Positions 1 to 14,527 are shown, counted from the stretch's first letter. The stretch: 64,000 nucleotides of DNA from Dolomedes plantarius (GCA_907164885.2 OU015498.1:125890227-125954226), one strand, 5' to 3'. The notes: generated by a model not told the origin, from the letters alone. Numbers and translations are program-made.

Positions 1-40
1 GGAAGATGGTTGGCTCGCGTTTGGGACATGTGTGTGATTC

Positions 41-2337
<2,297 letters not shown>

Positions 2338-2346
2338 TCGCTTTCG

Positions 2347-2434
2347 CTTAGAAAAAAGTAAAACTAACTGTAAACTTCGCTTAGAAAAAAGTAAAACTAA
2401 AGTAAAACTAACTTAGAAAAAAGTAAAACTAACT
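2347..2434. repeat. Short tandem repeat, three copies
   Basis: Three copies of a unit of about 21 bp (CTTAGAAAAAAGTAAAACTAA), with a shorter partial copy between the second and third, directly upstream of the first Met of the minus-strand pseudogene. It would lie in that gene's 5' leader. Confidence 0.85.
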
Positions 2435-2437
2435 GTC

Positions 2438-3374
2438 ATTTATTGTACTCAATTTTGCGGTCACAATGTAACCGTAACGTATTTTCGACATACGAACACG
2501 AACACAATAATTGTCGTACACGATAGTTGTCGTAATTGTAAAAATACGATAATTTTCGTACGTCTGGATGTTGAAAGTGACCTGAGGTGTGCTTTGTCAC
2601 AGTTACAACCTAATATTCAAAAACTTGTCAAGGACAAATAGTGCCAGCCCCCTCATTAATGTTGTGAAAGTGACTGGTATTACATGCCAACCTCACCTAG
2701 ATCCTTGATTACCTCAAATATATTTGATCTGTATTTAATTCTTTGATTTCATATGTTCTAATAATAATATGTTCCAAATTAAGATATGAGTAGTAATAAA
2801 TTTTGTGTATGAAATTATCTATTCTATATTTTCATTTAATAACCAACTTCAGTTTCAAATTCCGATTGTACTATACTTGTATTGACCACATATGGTGGTG
2901 GTGGTGGGGAGGCGTAACCTCGCACCAGTGTTCAAAGGGGGGGGGGGGGCGTAGAGCCTGAAAGGTTGAGAACCCCTGGCTTAGACGGTCGGTCGAATTT
3001 AATTACACCATCCATATTTTAAGTTAAAATTTACCACTTGAAACCCCCCCAAAAAATATAGGCAATCTTGAACAGAACACAAGTTGTACTGTCTTTCGTT
3101 CAACAACAACTGTTGTAAATGCACTTATGTATTATGTGTAGATCACAATTCATGCATTTATAACTCATGCCTTTATAACTTTATATTGGTGAAATTTTTA
3201 TATTTTTCTTATTTTTGTATATCTCACCTGTCATTTTGTGAAGTGTATATATCATTAACTTGTCCTTTTTGCAAACAAAATCATCATGCAATTTTGCTAT
3301 ACTGTGTAACATTTTTGAATAACATGCTGTTGCATATTTCTATGATTCGTTAAGTATTTTTTAATGCTCTAGGG
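2438..3374. other. Non-coding interior of the 4.2-kb element
   Basis: No convincing coding sequence. It contains a G-run (about 2937-2949) and, at about 2960-2975, the string GGTTGAGAACCCCTG, which resembles the right terminus of a hAT element. No matching left terminus was found. Confidence 0.5.
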
Positions 3375-3694
3375 CAGGGGTGGGCAGACTTTTCCAAGGT
3401 ACGGGCTACTTCTAATTTTGTCAAGGTGTTGCGGTTCACCCAGTGACGTAGGTGTGGTGAGCTGATAAAAAGGTCTACAATATTTATTACAACTTAATAA
3501 TAAATGCGGAATATGTACTTACCTACATAACTACACGAAAAAAAACTTACTCTTTTAAAACCGCGTTTAAAGCAAATCGCGTCGGTGTTCCAAAAATATT
3601 TAGTATGCGCGTCTTAGGTCTTAGTAAAGGCGGTCACCCCAAAATGTCTTGGTGGTCCACCGGTCGGTCGCGATCGACTAAATGCCCACCCCTG
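3375..3694. mobile_element. hAT-type MITE, 320 bp
   Basis: It begins CAGGGGTGGGCA (3375-3386) and ends with the exact reverse complement TGCCCACCCCTG (3683-3694), the CAGGG-type terminus usual for hAT elements. The flanking 8-mers CTCTAGGG (3367-3374) and TTCTAGCG (3695-3702) match at six of eight positions, as expected for an aged 8-bp hAT target duplication. There is no ORF inside, so it is non-autonomous. It sits within the larger TIR-bounded unit and is therefore younger than that unit or a passenger in it. Confidence 0.8.
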
Positions 3695-4204
3695 TTCTAG
3701 CGTATGTACTCATCTTAACATATGTATCCCAATGTAATTTTTGCACTTGTTTTTTTAAGTTTGTAAGCACATTTCCTTTTTACTTTTTTGTGCTAGGCAT
3801 GGTACAGTGTTATACACTGTTTTGAGGGTTATGTTTTTCATGCAGACGTGTCTTGTAACCTTCCTTATATAGTAATGACACTTATTTTACTATGCGACCA
3901 TGCTCTTTGTCACAAGGTTGACTCTTATAGTGCATTCATTTATGTATGACACCAATTTAAGTTGTTTTGTAATTATTTTGTTACCATTTTTCCATGTGCT
4001 TTGAATGCACTTTCTATGTATAATTTACAGGGGTGTTTTTTTCTTTGTTTTTTCAATGGCTGGCCAGCCGACATGAAGTGTTTTATCTTTATGTATAATG
4101 TTAATTTAATTACAAGCACAAAAGTTTTTTATCCTTCATGGAGGGTCTCCAATGTAACTTTGACCTAGCATAACACAGGTTCCAACCGCGAGCCAACCAT
4201 CTTC

Positions 4205-6590
4205 TTCAGAGGACGCGCTTTCTCCCTTTTGTGCTCTACGACGACTCCGTCTCCCCTGATTCTGCATCTGCCATCTAGACATTTTATTTATCTTCAATAT
4301 GAGGTATTACAAAAGAAAATCGGCCGATAAATAACCGAAATAAAGTGGATTTTTTAAATTCCATGGCGGCCATCTTGATGACGTCATTACTGCTGTACGC
4401 CACACACCAAAGAGTGACACCATGGAAATTATTCATCTACAGGTAGTTTCTGATGAAAAAAATATCCACCCATGTTCCCATCATAAATACCGCTACGGGA
4501 CTACATATGCTCCCCTACTATAGAGTGTTTTCGAGGTAAAAAAGGAAATGAAATAATAAAATATCAGCTTAAAAATTAATAAAGTGCAGTAAAAAAATAA
4601 GTAAATTAAAAATATATTATCTCCATACATGAAAAAATTTTGTTTACTTTCACAGAAACATTAGATTGATTTTCTTGGCAAGATTAGGTTGAAATTGTCC
4701 ATGAAGCTTTTTTATTAACACAGGAGATTTGTGAGCTTTTCTTTCCTCTTGTAAAATATTTGTGCAGAGCTATTATGTCTTTAACGGTCCGCAGTAATTT
4801 AGTAGTCGTAAATAATAAGTTTCGAACATGATTTACACGCTGCTTACTGTTATATTCGTCTTTCTGCTCTCATATTTATGATCATTCAAGATTCAAATCG
4901 AGGAAGATGTGTTATGTTTAAACAGAGAAGAAATATGTCCGTAAAAGTCATAAAATCTGATGGAGATCTAATAAAAGTAATCATACATCACGATGAAACA
5001 TCAAATTTGTGAACAATGTGCATGAAGAAAAAAAAAACTCAAGGATTATTTTTTTGTTTGTTTTAGTAAATGCGACAAAGATTAATACTTTTTTCAAAAA
5101 TCTCCCTCAAAAAATTAATATAAACGCTTAAGCTTGAAAAAAATATCGTTATTAATCAAAATTACTATTTGCCATTTCACAATTACATGTTCTACATGAG
5201 ACACTGAGTATCTAATTATATTTTTTATTTTATTCAATTTGTCAATCTCACTGTATTTTGTCATAAATGAATGAAAAATTTACACTCCAATCACTTTTAC
5301 CCTAACTGCCATTTGGTTTATTTTAATTACAGATATAATAATTTTTATGGTCTATTCCTGCAATCAGAGTCATTTTATGCTGTTTTCTAATATGATACAA
5401 AGCATGTAAGGAACATTTCTTTTTGGACACAACGATAAACATTCTAATTAAATCAACTAATCTAGTATTTCATGTAATTTAGATCTTAATGAATAATTAG
5501 TTAATTTACGAAGTTAGATCTGACTGATTGCATTCTGAAAATGTAGAGATTACCCCTTCCCAATATCCTTGGTATTCTGACCGTAATTGCAGTTAATCGT
5601 GGATCGTAATTACAGTACTAAAATCCACGATTGCACGAGACTGCTCCATGAAGACTAAGAATCGGCCATACAAGGCACATGACTTTCGAGAGAGGAGTTA
5701 AAAACTCTTCAAACTGCCCATGCAACTGAATTCTAACAGATCCTTCCCACATTATTTAATGTATTGACGTACCTGTGTACCAGTTCCTTGACGAATAGGA
5801 GTTTCTCGCCGAGCAACTTGTTCAACAAGGTCTATTGCAGTGGTGCACAAACTGAGGCTTGAGATCCACAGCGGGTCGAGAAAAAAATTTGAGGGGTCGG
5901 AAATAGTGAAGGTATATCATATTGAATTATTTAATTAAAAATGTGGTTTATATTTCCTATAATAACATTTTAAACATTTTTATATTTTTAATATGTTAAA
6001 AAATATTCTATGATATTCTTAATAACGTGTAAAAGACTTACAATTAATATTGCACCCCTAACAATTTACTTATTTTATTATTTTTAACTAAAAGGGAAAG
6101 GCTTTCGATTAATTTTTTTTCTGAATGTATAATACCACTAGACCCGATAATCCAATCCGAATTTTAAGTTAACACACATTTAAATTACAAAATCGAAGTA
6201 TTTTATTTTTATATGTAGTTTGTGATTTTCTATGTTTCAATATGAAGAGCATAATTTTCAAGTTATCAAATAATTATCAAGTAATTTTCATGATTTTTCT
6301 ATGGCCTTCATTGGGTTTCTTGGGAGAACTATTTATCTGTGCATGCGTGTATAATTACTAGCTAACTAGCATTGCGAAAGAATTCTACTCTTTAAACACC
6401 ACCATATGCAAAAGTATTGAGCAAGTAAGAGCGCTGACATTTACAGGCAATACGCCAGGTTAATTATACAGTATTTCTGAAGAAACTGCTTAATGATTGT
6501 TATAAAATCTGAAATAAAAGGAATAATCTGAAATAATCTGAAATAAGGAAACGGTTACAGCTGACTAGTGTTCCAGAAGAGTTCTAACCT
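4205..6590. other. AT-rich intergenic stretch
   Basis: No supported gene. A local GC-rich patch at about 4368-4415 contains GGCGGCCATCTTGATGACGTCA, carrying a YY1-like and a CRE-like string, which resembles promoter or TIR sequence. At 5850-5870 there is one hAT-like terminus (CAGTGGTGCACAAACT) without a partner. The rest is AT-rich and featureless by eye. Confidence 0.5.
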
Positions 6591-8045
6591 TTAAAGTTTT
6601 ATTTAGTCCTAGAAAAGTATGCTCTAACCCTAATTATGCTATTGCATCGCAAAAAAGAATACGGGGGCGCAGGTTTCAAGTTATCCGAGAAAGCGATGAC
6701 GTCAGCGAAACCGCCTTGCCCGGTTCCCGTTTTTCCGGCGCCTAATTGGCAAAACGTAGCACAAGAGACGCCTCAAATTCATGCTAAAGGTTTATTACTC
6801 CAAATTTCCTTTTCCCAGAAAGCCGAAAATACAGGGTTGGAGCCGATTCCGAATAAATCGTGAAAGCGGTGACGTCAGATTATCAAAATTACCAATTTTC
6901 CTGCTACCGATTTAAGAAACACGGAGCTTCCGGGACGATCCGCTCACGCCTTGGGTGTCGCAGTGCTAAAAGGATACTCGAATTTGTGAGATTTTTAAAA
7001 TCCCGAGGAGAACAGGGTGATACGGTCTCCACCACATCCGCGAAGCCAGCGATCTCACCGTATGACGTCATACCACTGAAAATTTCATTAAAGACCTTCC
7101 TAATACTTTTTTTTTTACTCCTAGTCAACTATGCTCTTAAAATGCTTGCCGAAAACGACCACTGGGGTACAGATTTTAAGCTACTCGTTGAAGCGATGAC
7201 GTCAGCAAAACCGCCTTGCAAGTTTATAGTTTTTAAGGCACATTATTGGCAAAAAAAGTAGTACTAGAATCTTCTGTAATTGATGCTAAAGTTTAATTAA
7301 TCCGGAAAAAAATCTTCCCGGAATCCCCAAAACATAGCGCTGGCGCCGATTCCAAGTTAATCGTGAAGGCGGTGACGTCAAATTAACAAAATTATCTATT
7401 TTACCGCTACCGACCGAGGAAACAGGAGCCTTTGGAACGATCCAATGTGCTCATGACGCGTCGGTTATCCCAGAGCCGCAAGGATACTCGAATTAACGAT
7501 ATTTTTAAGATACTGGAAAGAATGGGACGATACAGTCTACGCAAGATACAAGACTTTAAGAAAGTCCTTCCGAAATTTTGTTTAGTCCTAAAGAATTATT
7601 TTCTGCCAAATGCATCTCCCCCCCCCAAAAAAAAATACACTGGGACGCTGTTTTGGGTTTACTCGGGAAAGCATTGACCTCACTGAGACCACCATACGAG
7701 TTTTTCGGCAATTCACTGACAAAAAGTAGCATAGAGAAGCCTCAGATTCATGCTAAAGGTTTGTTACTCCAATAGACCTCTTCCCAGAATGTCAAATATA
7801 TAGCGTTGACGCCGATTCCGAATTAATTGGGAAAGCGGTGACACCAGATTAATGAAATTATCGATTTTCCCTCTACTGATCGAATAAACACGGAGGTTTC
7901 GGGTCGATCCCACGTATCCCTCATGAATTTCCGAGATTTTTAAAATCTCGAGAATAACGGGGTGATACAGTTTACGCCACGTCCGCTAAGCCAGCGATTT
8001 CACCATATGACGTCATACCGCTGAAGCCTTCATTTAAGTTCTTCT
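6590..8045. repeat. Tandem repeat, about 0.5-kb unit, three diverged copies
   Basis: Anchor strings recur at regular spacing: GCGATGACGTCAGC at 6694 and 7194, with a decayed third copy near 7670; GGCGCCGATTCC-type strings near 6843, 7343 and 7811; and TATGACGTCATACC at 7061 and 8006. The first two copies are exactly 500 bp apart at the TGACGTCA sites 6697-6704 and 7197-7204. Intact TGACGTCA palindromes lie at 6697, 6870, 7063, 7197, 7373 and 8008. The short ORFs here are not conserved between copies, so I treat the block as non-coding satellite-like DNA. Confidence 0.8.
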
Positions 8046-8930
8046 TAAACAAAATCATTTCCAAAAGTTTTGAGCATTTGAAAATATTGATGATATTTTT
8101 ATCTGCATAGGTGAATTGCTCGAGAAAAAATGGCTTGTGAATTCGAAAAGAATTCCCCTGGGCGATATTTTCAAGTCTGTGAAGCGAAATTTTAAGATTC
8201 CTTGCGTAAAAAATAAATCACATTTCAAAATGTGGAACAACAAAAAGCAGTAAAGAATCGCATTTTTTTTTTGTTTTCGCAACTCAAATGGATTTTGCTA
8301 ATGCAGTCACCCTCAAAATGTGAACTGTCGAGTTTCCTATTTCCTTTGTGTGATATTTATAGATATGTACTTTTGTTCTCAGGATTCGCGGCTGGGCGAG
8401 GAATATTGCGATTTAAGAATTGGGTGACAATGGAAATCATCTTTGAAGTGATTGTTTATATTTTTTAAAGAATTTGTGCAAATAAACTCTTTATTTAGTT
8501 TAAGGAACATATTTTTTAAATGATCATTAAATATAAATCTGGTATAGTTCTTAAAAAAGAATTATTTGTAATGTTGCAATTTTATGAGAACAAACTTATT
8601 TTACTGCACATTTTAATTTTCAGTGTATTTTTCACACATAAGTGCATATACCGTTCTATAGAGTTTGTAGTTGATAATAGGTAAAATGCATGATATTTAC
8701 TCGAGGAGAAAGAAATGCGTTTGGTTTGGATAGCGTCCCCAGAAAAATTTCTCTATTACTTAAATATCCATTTTTTAATAAAATGAAGCACAAAACAGTT
8801 CATTATATGTAAACAGAATTTGCTTGCTTTAGATTTTTTTGTGTGTACTATTAATTTACGAATGTTTGGGAATTCAGAAAGATATACACTATACCAATAA
8901 TTGTCCGGACACGTGTGAAAAGATATGTGA
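8046..8930. other. AT-rich stretch, nothing recognised
   Basis: No gene, terminal repeat or tandem structure that I can support. Confidence 0.5.
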
Positions 8931-8946
8931 AGAGATTTTTATTATT

Positions 8947-9990
8947 CTAGTAAGGGGTAAGTTCCTCTTTGGATTTGATTACAGAGAATACCCTCTTAGG
9001 AAGACATTCGACCACTTTCTGGATGACATCAAGAGGAATATTTTCCCCTTCGTCCTGAAAAATCGATGCGAATTCAATTGATGAACTCGGACGTGTTGGT
9101 CTGGACCTCAGTCGTTTCCAATGCGCCCCATGCTTGCTCGATTTGGTTGAGATCTGGAGATCCACTGCATAATAGCTGCCCTTCTGTGGTATGGGTTATT
9201 GTCATCCCGTTAGAATAAATTGTCAGCTCCGTAGTACTGTTACAATGTAAGAAGTGCGGGATTGTCTAGAATGTCAAGGTACCGATCCCTTGTCACGGTT
9301 ACGGGAATAAAATACAGTGTTCAATACCGTACCAACAGGAAGCAACCCACAGCAAAAATCGCCGCCAACTTCACAGTTAGTACCACACGCTCCAGTAACA
9401 AGCTTTCTCCAGAGTGTCTCCAGACTCTATTACCAGACTGGAAACTTTTGAATCTTGTATCTTCATATGATTGTTTTCCACTGGTCGAATGTCCAGTTTC
9501 TAAGTTCTTTGCCTCATGATAATCGGATCCTAGAATTGACGTTTGCGATAAGCTGCTTATAAGACATCACTCTGGCCTTGACATCATGCCTTGACAGTTC
9601 ATTAAGTTCTTTTCGGATAGTATGGATGCAGGCAGAGGTACCAGTGCTGCTCTGCATTTCTGGCCGAATGTTTTCAGCTGAGATTCGATTGTTTTATCTG
9701 GTTATGCGTTGTAACTATCACCGTTCTCTATCCACCAGTTTCGTCTTTCTACATAGATGCTTTCTGTGAGCTAGTAAGGTAAAAATGTCTCTGCTTGCTG
9801 ATAACAACAGCCTCAGTGGATTTCAGATTCTCTAACTCAACGCTATTCAGACGTGTAGATTTTCCACTTATATGGAATCCAAATATAACCTCCTTTCAAT
9901 TTCACCCACCTCACGACGAGTTGCCATACTACTTTTAATCAACTACTATGCTGAACCACTACCTCTATGCTTATATCCCGGTCGTCCACC
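8947..9990 (-). pseudogene. Strongly decayed Tc1/mariner transposase
   Basis: The C-terminal 40 residues read cleanly on the minus strand down to the stop at 8947. They end CLPKRVFSVIKSKEELTPY, which matches the usual Tc1 ending (MPRR..AVI...G..TRY). Further upstream, in other frames, are the remains of the catalytic core: a RDDNNPYHRRA-like string around 9200 (the second Asp block) and SPDLNQIEQAWG-like remains near 9130-9150 (the DD34E Glu block). Multiple stops and frameshifts separate them. No terminal repeats were found, so the exact element limits are unknown. The N-terminal limit near 9990 is approximate. Confidence 0.7.
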
Positions 9991-10189
9991 TAGCGACAAT
10001 CTCGGAAAGTGCTGAATAAGCGAAATACGTAAGTTTCCGGATATTTATTCGCAGGAAGTGTATATTTCTTATCCAGATATTTGCGTGTCTATAGCTATAC
10101 TCATGCAATTAGAGAGTTAATACAATTAATTTATAAGAAAGAGAAACTTGCTAGTTTTTAAAAAAATTTAAGTCCTTTATTTGTAGTAT

Positions 10190-10590
10190 TGGAGAACCCG
10201 TGGTCTAATGGCCTAGTGGCCAAATGACCAGCATACGTAAAATAAGCCCAGTTGGCAAGGGCAGCGGGCCAGTGGTCTGAACGTCTCTGGTTCGATGCTC
10301 GTCGCTACAAATCTACCGCCGTGTTCACTAATGGTGACCGGGGCACGTAAAATAGGGCGTGGCTACAATGCCCTCCAAGTTATAAAATTTACCTCTGGAG
10401 GTGAGGGGTAAGTGTTCCGGTCTCGTCACTTGACTTGGTTCAAAATTACGGGATCGGTCATTTAGCCAAGTCGGACTGCGACACTTGTGGTGCTAATTCA
10501 AAACAGGAGCCACACCTTCATCGACCATAACCTTCGGGACTTTATCTGATGTTACTGTCGGTCAAGGGGCATAAGCAAAAACAACAACAT
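10190..10590 (+). mobile_element. tRNA-headed SINE-like repeat
   Basis: Near the 5' end TGGCCTAGTGG (about 10208) fits a polymerase III box A, and GGTTCGATGC (about 10289) fits box B. The body contains CAAAATTACGGGATCGGTCA and GCCAAGTCGGACT. It ends in AAAAACAACAACATATAT. A second, inverted copy of the same body lies at 15615-15875, so this is a dispersed family. The 80-bp spacing between the boxes is longer than in a tRNA, and the head may be composite. No clear target duplication was found. Confidence 0.55.
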
Positions 10591-10614
10591 ATATATATAT
10601 ATATATAATATATA

Positions 10615-11430
10615 CAGTGGTGTCCCGATAATACGAAATGATTGGAACCAGACCCTTTTCGGATTAAAAGAAATAATTCTTAAAATACACTTAAGTTACA
10701 TAATAACGTGTGATTACATAAATATTACATATTACGTGTGATTACACAGTTTATTTTAAAAGGCCTGTCTAAACATAACCCAATCTCGAGACGAAGTGGG
10801 TGATAAGAGAGAGGAACGCTGCCTAGTACACTACAGTTGAGTGTAATTTGGTCTAACAATACGTCATAGTGCTCGACAGTTGGATTTTAGACGAAATGGG
10901 GGATAATAGAGCGGAACGCTGCTTAGTACACTACAGTAGAGTGCAAGTTGGTCCAATAATACGCCGTAGTGCTCGGCAGTTGGATTTTCAGATTCTTCAA
11001 ATGGTTTTGAAAGAACCTGTCAACGTCCCAGACGAGAGTGAAGGTGAATCAGAGGGTGACAGCGAACAGAGGGCATCCCACTCAGACACCGCGGCTGCAT
11101 TTGATGTAGAGCTACGCTACGTAGAGCAATAATCCGCTCCGACCCCAGCGGTCACCATTTTTCTGTTTCGTTGGCGTAATTTGGCTTCACGGGAGAGGTA
11201 TTCTTCTCATCGACAAAAAAACTTAACAGGTCTTTTAAAACCAATGTTGTTCAGTAATAATTAGTTCAGTACATTGTTTAACTTTGAATTTTCTTGTAAT
11301 TCTCAGAAATATACTTTATATTACTTAATGTCACTGTAGTTTTATTGTAACCTGTCGTTCTTTTTGACTTTTGGTTTCGGATTAAGCGGACTTTCGGATT
11401 ACCGAAGTGCGGATTATCGGGACTCCATTG
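10615..11430. mobile_element. Pogo/Tigger-like non-autonomous element, 816 bp
   Basis: The left terminus CAGTGGTGTCCCGATAATACG (10615 on) pairs with the right terminus whose reverse complement is CAATGGAGTCCCGATAATCCG (ending at 11430). TA dinucleotides flank both ends (10613-10614 and 11431-11432), the target duplication expected for Tc1/mariner-pogo elements. The inside has no transposase domain. A 100-bp direct duplication (10790-10889 and 10890-10989) lies in its left half. The 87-codon ORF at 10869-11132 starts within that duplication and has an acidic Ser/Glu-rich tail; I do not recognise it. Confidence 0.75.
10790..10989. repeat. 100-bp tandem duplication
   Basis: Two head-to-tail copies with a period of exactly 100 bp, both opening GACGAA.TGGG and closing CAGTTGGATTTT. 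About a dozen substitutions separate them, so the duplication is not recent. Confidence 0.9.
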
Positions 11431-11432
11431 TA

Positions 11433-12268
11433 TAATAAAATATTCATTTTATTTTAATGTTACCTTTGGACAATAACATGCACCCCACTTTTGAGCCGGT
11501 TTTTTATGTAAAAAGATGCGTCTTATGGTCCGAAAAATATGGTAATTTGTATTAAGGAGAAAATGCTTACTTGGAGTTCTGTTTAAGTTGTAATAATTTC
11601 ATTTAAAACATGTTTTAATTTTTTCGTAATTAAATCTTAAATATGTTGAAATTTTCCTCTCATCAAGTACTTTTTTAATGAAATTGAAAGCCCAAGAGAC
11701 AACTAGCTAAAAATGACTTAAACTTATTTTTGCAGATCGTCTTTAATGCTATTCAATGTCCGATAAATTCCGACGAGAATGAAATAAATTCGTAGATGCG
11801 GATGGCACATTTCAAAGCACGACTCTGTAATGAATCATTCCTTCATAGTTAAGAGGTTATTTATATGTAGAGCTATTCCTTTACGTCCATTTACGTGCAG
11901 ATTTCAGAATTAATTAAAATATTCCGTTTCCTCGTTTAAAGGTTATATTTAGAATAAATACCGGTTCGGATTAACGCTCCTCCTCGGCTGCATTCCGAGA
12001 GAAGGCATCGTCGGGGGAAAGTAGCTCAATAAAGCATTAGATTTTAAAGTTATATGATTACAGCACACTTATAAGGGAATACTTCACTTCTGTGAGATCC
12101 GGTTCTCTTTCTTCCTTTCACTGTATGGGTCGAATTCCAGAACGTAACTAGTGTCATAAAAGAGAGTTCGAAGGTATTCGGATCACAGATCAGTTAGCTT
12201 AAATTGATTTTTAGTTATGTATTTAACATGAATTTTATCTTATAGCTAACATTAATGAAGGGGATATG
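11433..12268. other. AT-rich spacer with one orphan transposon terminus
   Basis: At about 11514-11543 the string GATGCGTCTTATGGTCCGAAAAATA resembles a pogo-type right terminus, but no partner terminus was found on the left. The remainder shows no gene. Confidence 0.4.
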
Positions 12269-12270
12269 GC

Positions 12271-14194
12271 TAGGGATACTAAATTTTCGTATTTATGAAA
12301 TAGATGCGAATAAATGCGAAATTTGCCGATATGAGCGAATAAATGCGAAAATTATTTATTTACTAATTTTCGGTGAAAACTCGGTGATAAACGGCTTTTT
12401 GGGCGAAATTACGTAATCTATATAAATAAAGCAATGTGTCTCTATGTATGTATGTATGTATCGTATACAAATCTACATTTCTTGACGAATCTGGTTGAAA
12501 CTTCGTACACTTACGTTTTGAAGCCTTAGGAAAATTGTAAGATAAGTTTGGAAGGTTTTAAATAATTATAAATAAATTCAGTTTTTTAATAACATTTCAT
12601 CTCCAGGCGTTGGAATCAAACATCCGATGATGGAATCTGCGAATGCGCATATATTGGATGTTAATTCTCGATAATAATTGGGTTAATATTGGATGTTGCA
12701 AGGTAAGTGAACGCATGGATTTCAATTTCTCTAAATATCTTTACACATATTATAGTTATTTTGTAGTTATTCAGTGTTATAACTGAAATAAACCCTTTTC
12801 CAGATTGTAACAAGATGGAATACGCCATTTTCAACATCGTACGCCTTTGGAACAGATTTGATATAGTAGAATTCGTATATTGGTAATTTAGTATACACAG
12901 AATTCGTTTACGAAGTTTATGCAATTTTCCTTATTGTATTATTTTTAAATTTATATTTTGCAAAATTCAACTTCTATGTAATTCAAACGATATTTACGAT
13001 TCGATGTTTGGCTAAGCGACAAAAAAAGTCGCCAATACAAAATATCGCCAATGGGGCTCGTATACCGAAACTGTTCCTATTATTCGTATAGATTATTAAT
13101 TTTGTTACTTATTTTATATTATTACTTTGAAACCAAAAACCTTAAAACATACTTTTGATTTCATTGTCTGTAATTTTGAACTTTTGATTTTAATCTCAGT
13201 TTTAAGACAAACTTTTTCAGTAGTTTATTTGTTTTTTTTTTATTTTTTTCTTCAGTTTCCTGTCCGTTTAAGTTTCGCCATGATCATTAACAACGCACAA
13301 GGGCAATCGCTAAAAGTTGTTGGACTCGATATTCTTAAACCATGTTTCTACCATAGTTAGCTGTATGTGGGTTGTTCTAGAGTTGGAAAAGCTGAAAATG
13401 TCTATATCCTAGCTCCAAATGGAAGAACAATAAATGTAGTATATCCTGAAGCTCTCTAAATTTTAAGCAAGATAAGCTCTCTAATATTTCAAGCAAGAAA
13501 AGTGAAAGAATACTAAATATTATCAACGATATACAGAATTATATATCTCTTATTTAAAAAAAAAACGGTCGAAATACCTTTATTCGTTGTTTTTTGGTGT
13601 TTCCATTCTCTGACGATGATTGCTGACGGAAGCGGGACCCTAAACCGACCGGCTAGACGGGCGACGCCCGGCTCTTAATAGTAATAATTTACTAACGTAA
13701 TAGCTTAACTAAGACCATTCAAGGTCTATAACTGAGAAATCTCACTCTCCTTCGGATTTGCTCCGTAATTCACCCGGGCAGTTTGTCCGTACCGGTGTCG
13801 AACCTACAAATCTGACTGCAAAAATAAACCATCAAGTCTTGTGGAACAATTTAGTAGATTTAAGAACGTCTCTTGAGCACTAAAGTCAAGGGTATTTAAA
13901 CTACTTAAGTAGTCAACCAAGATACTTCTGTTGATGTTATACAGATTCAAATTGGAACGAAATGCTGCTACCTTCTTAATGACAAAAGGCAAAGACTAAA
14001 GTAAAGTAACATAATGTGGAGACTGCTACAATGTTAAATTTTAACTAAGAATTTTGATTTTGAAAATTGTAGTTTTTTTTAATAAACGCGAAATTTTTGA
14101 ATTTATATTTTTTTGCAAATAAATGTGAAAATTTATATATTTTATTCCTTTATTGCAAAATTTCGATTTTTTATACGAAATCTACCCATCCCTA
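12271..14194. mobile_element. Possible TIR element (TAGGGAT termini) with nested Helitron debris
   Basis: The left end TAGGGATACTAAATTTTCGTAT and the reverse complement of the right end, TAGGGATGGGTAGATTTCGTAT, agree at both ends of the string. Both are followed inward by repeated GCGAATAAATGCGAAA-like strings. No clean target duplication is visible, so the superfamily is open. Helitron-derived sequence (a 5'-like start near 12418 and helicase coding at 13250-13460) lies between the ends. Confidence 0.4.
13250..13460 (+). pseudogene. Helitron PIF1-like helicase, C-terminal fragment
   Basis: In one frame on the plus strand the sequence reads RLSFAMIINNAQGQSLKVVG, then a GLDILKPCF string. One in-frame stop follows, then LYVGCSRVGKAENVYILAPN and a short tail to about 13459. 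This is the C-terminal signature of the RepHel helicase of Helitrons (motifs V-VI, with NKAQGQSL and YVACSRV). About 70 codons remain, and no Rep or N-terminal helicase region is visible. A Helitron-like 5' string (ATCTATATAAATAAAG) occurs at about 12418, in the same orientation. The fragment is dead. Confidence 0.75.
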
Positions 14195-14225
14195 GCTATA
14201 AATCAATTTTCTATATTTAGTTATA

Positions 14226-14527
14226 GCTGCTGTATAATAATCAAGACTATATTGTTGTCGTTTCTAATGTGTCCTGGCAGGAATTTATTCCAGACGAAGT
14301 TCATAGAGGCTATCAGGCTGAGGGGTGCAGCTCCGGTTTATAATGGCACCACAAGGGTTGGATTTATCCAAGTGCTACCGCAATTTTAATCGAGCATCGA
14401 TCAAAATCTGGTTTACGGATTTGACGTTCCCATATTCGGCCTAAACACGGAGGTATTTAACGGCGCGTGTTGGGATTCGATCCGAATACCCTCAGCACCG
14501 AAAACCGGCGGGCTACCCACTCGATCC
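14226..14527 (-). mobile_element. tRNA-derived SINE with 13-bp target duplication
   Basis: The perfect 13-mer ATATTTAGTTATA occurs at 14213-14225 and 14528-14540, bounding a 302-bp insert. On the minus strand the insert begins with a tRNA-like head: TCGAGTGGGTAGCCC (box A-like) and GGATCGAATCCC (box B). The body ends with a GAAACGACAACAATAT-like tail. This is the structure of a SINE copied by target-primed reverse transcription. Confidence 0.8.

Noticed and set aside
2960..2975. hAT-like right terminus GGTTGAGAACCCCTG
   Set aside because: No left partner found within the neighbouring sequence.
5849..5900. hAT-like left terminus CAGTGGTGCACAAACT
   Set aside because: No inverted partner or target duplication was found; it may be a solo end.
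9262..9769. Two plus-strand ORFs of 63-85 codons
   Set aside because: They are antisense to the decayed Tc1 transposase and have no domains.
13617..13802. tRNA-like GGTTCGACACC string on the minus strand
   Set aside because: Box A and a target duplication could not be identified.
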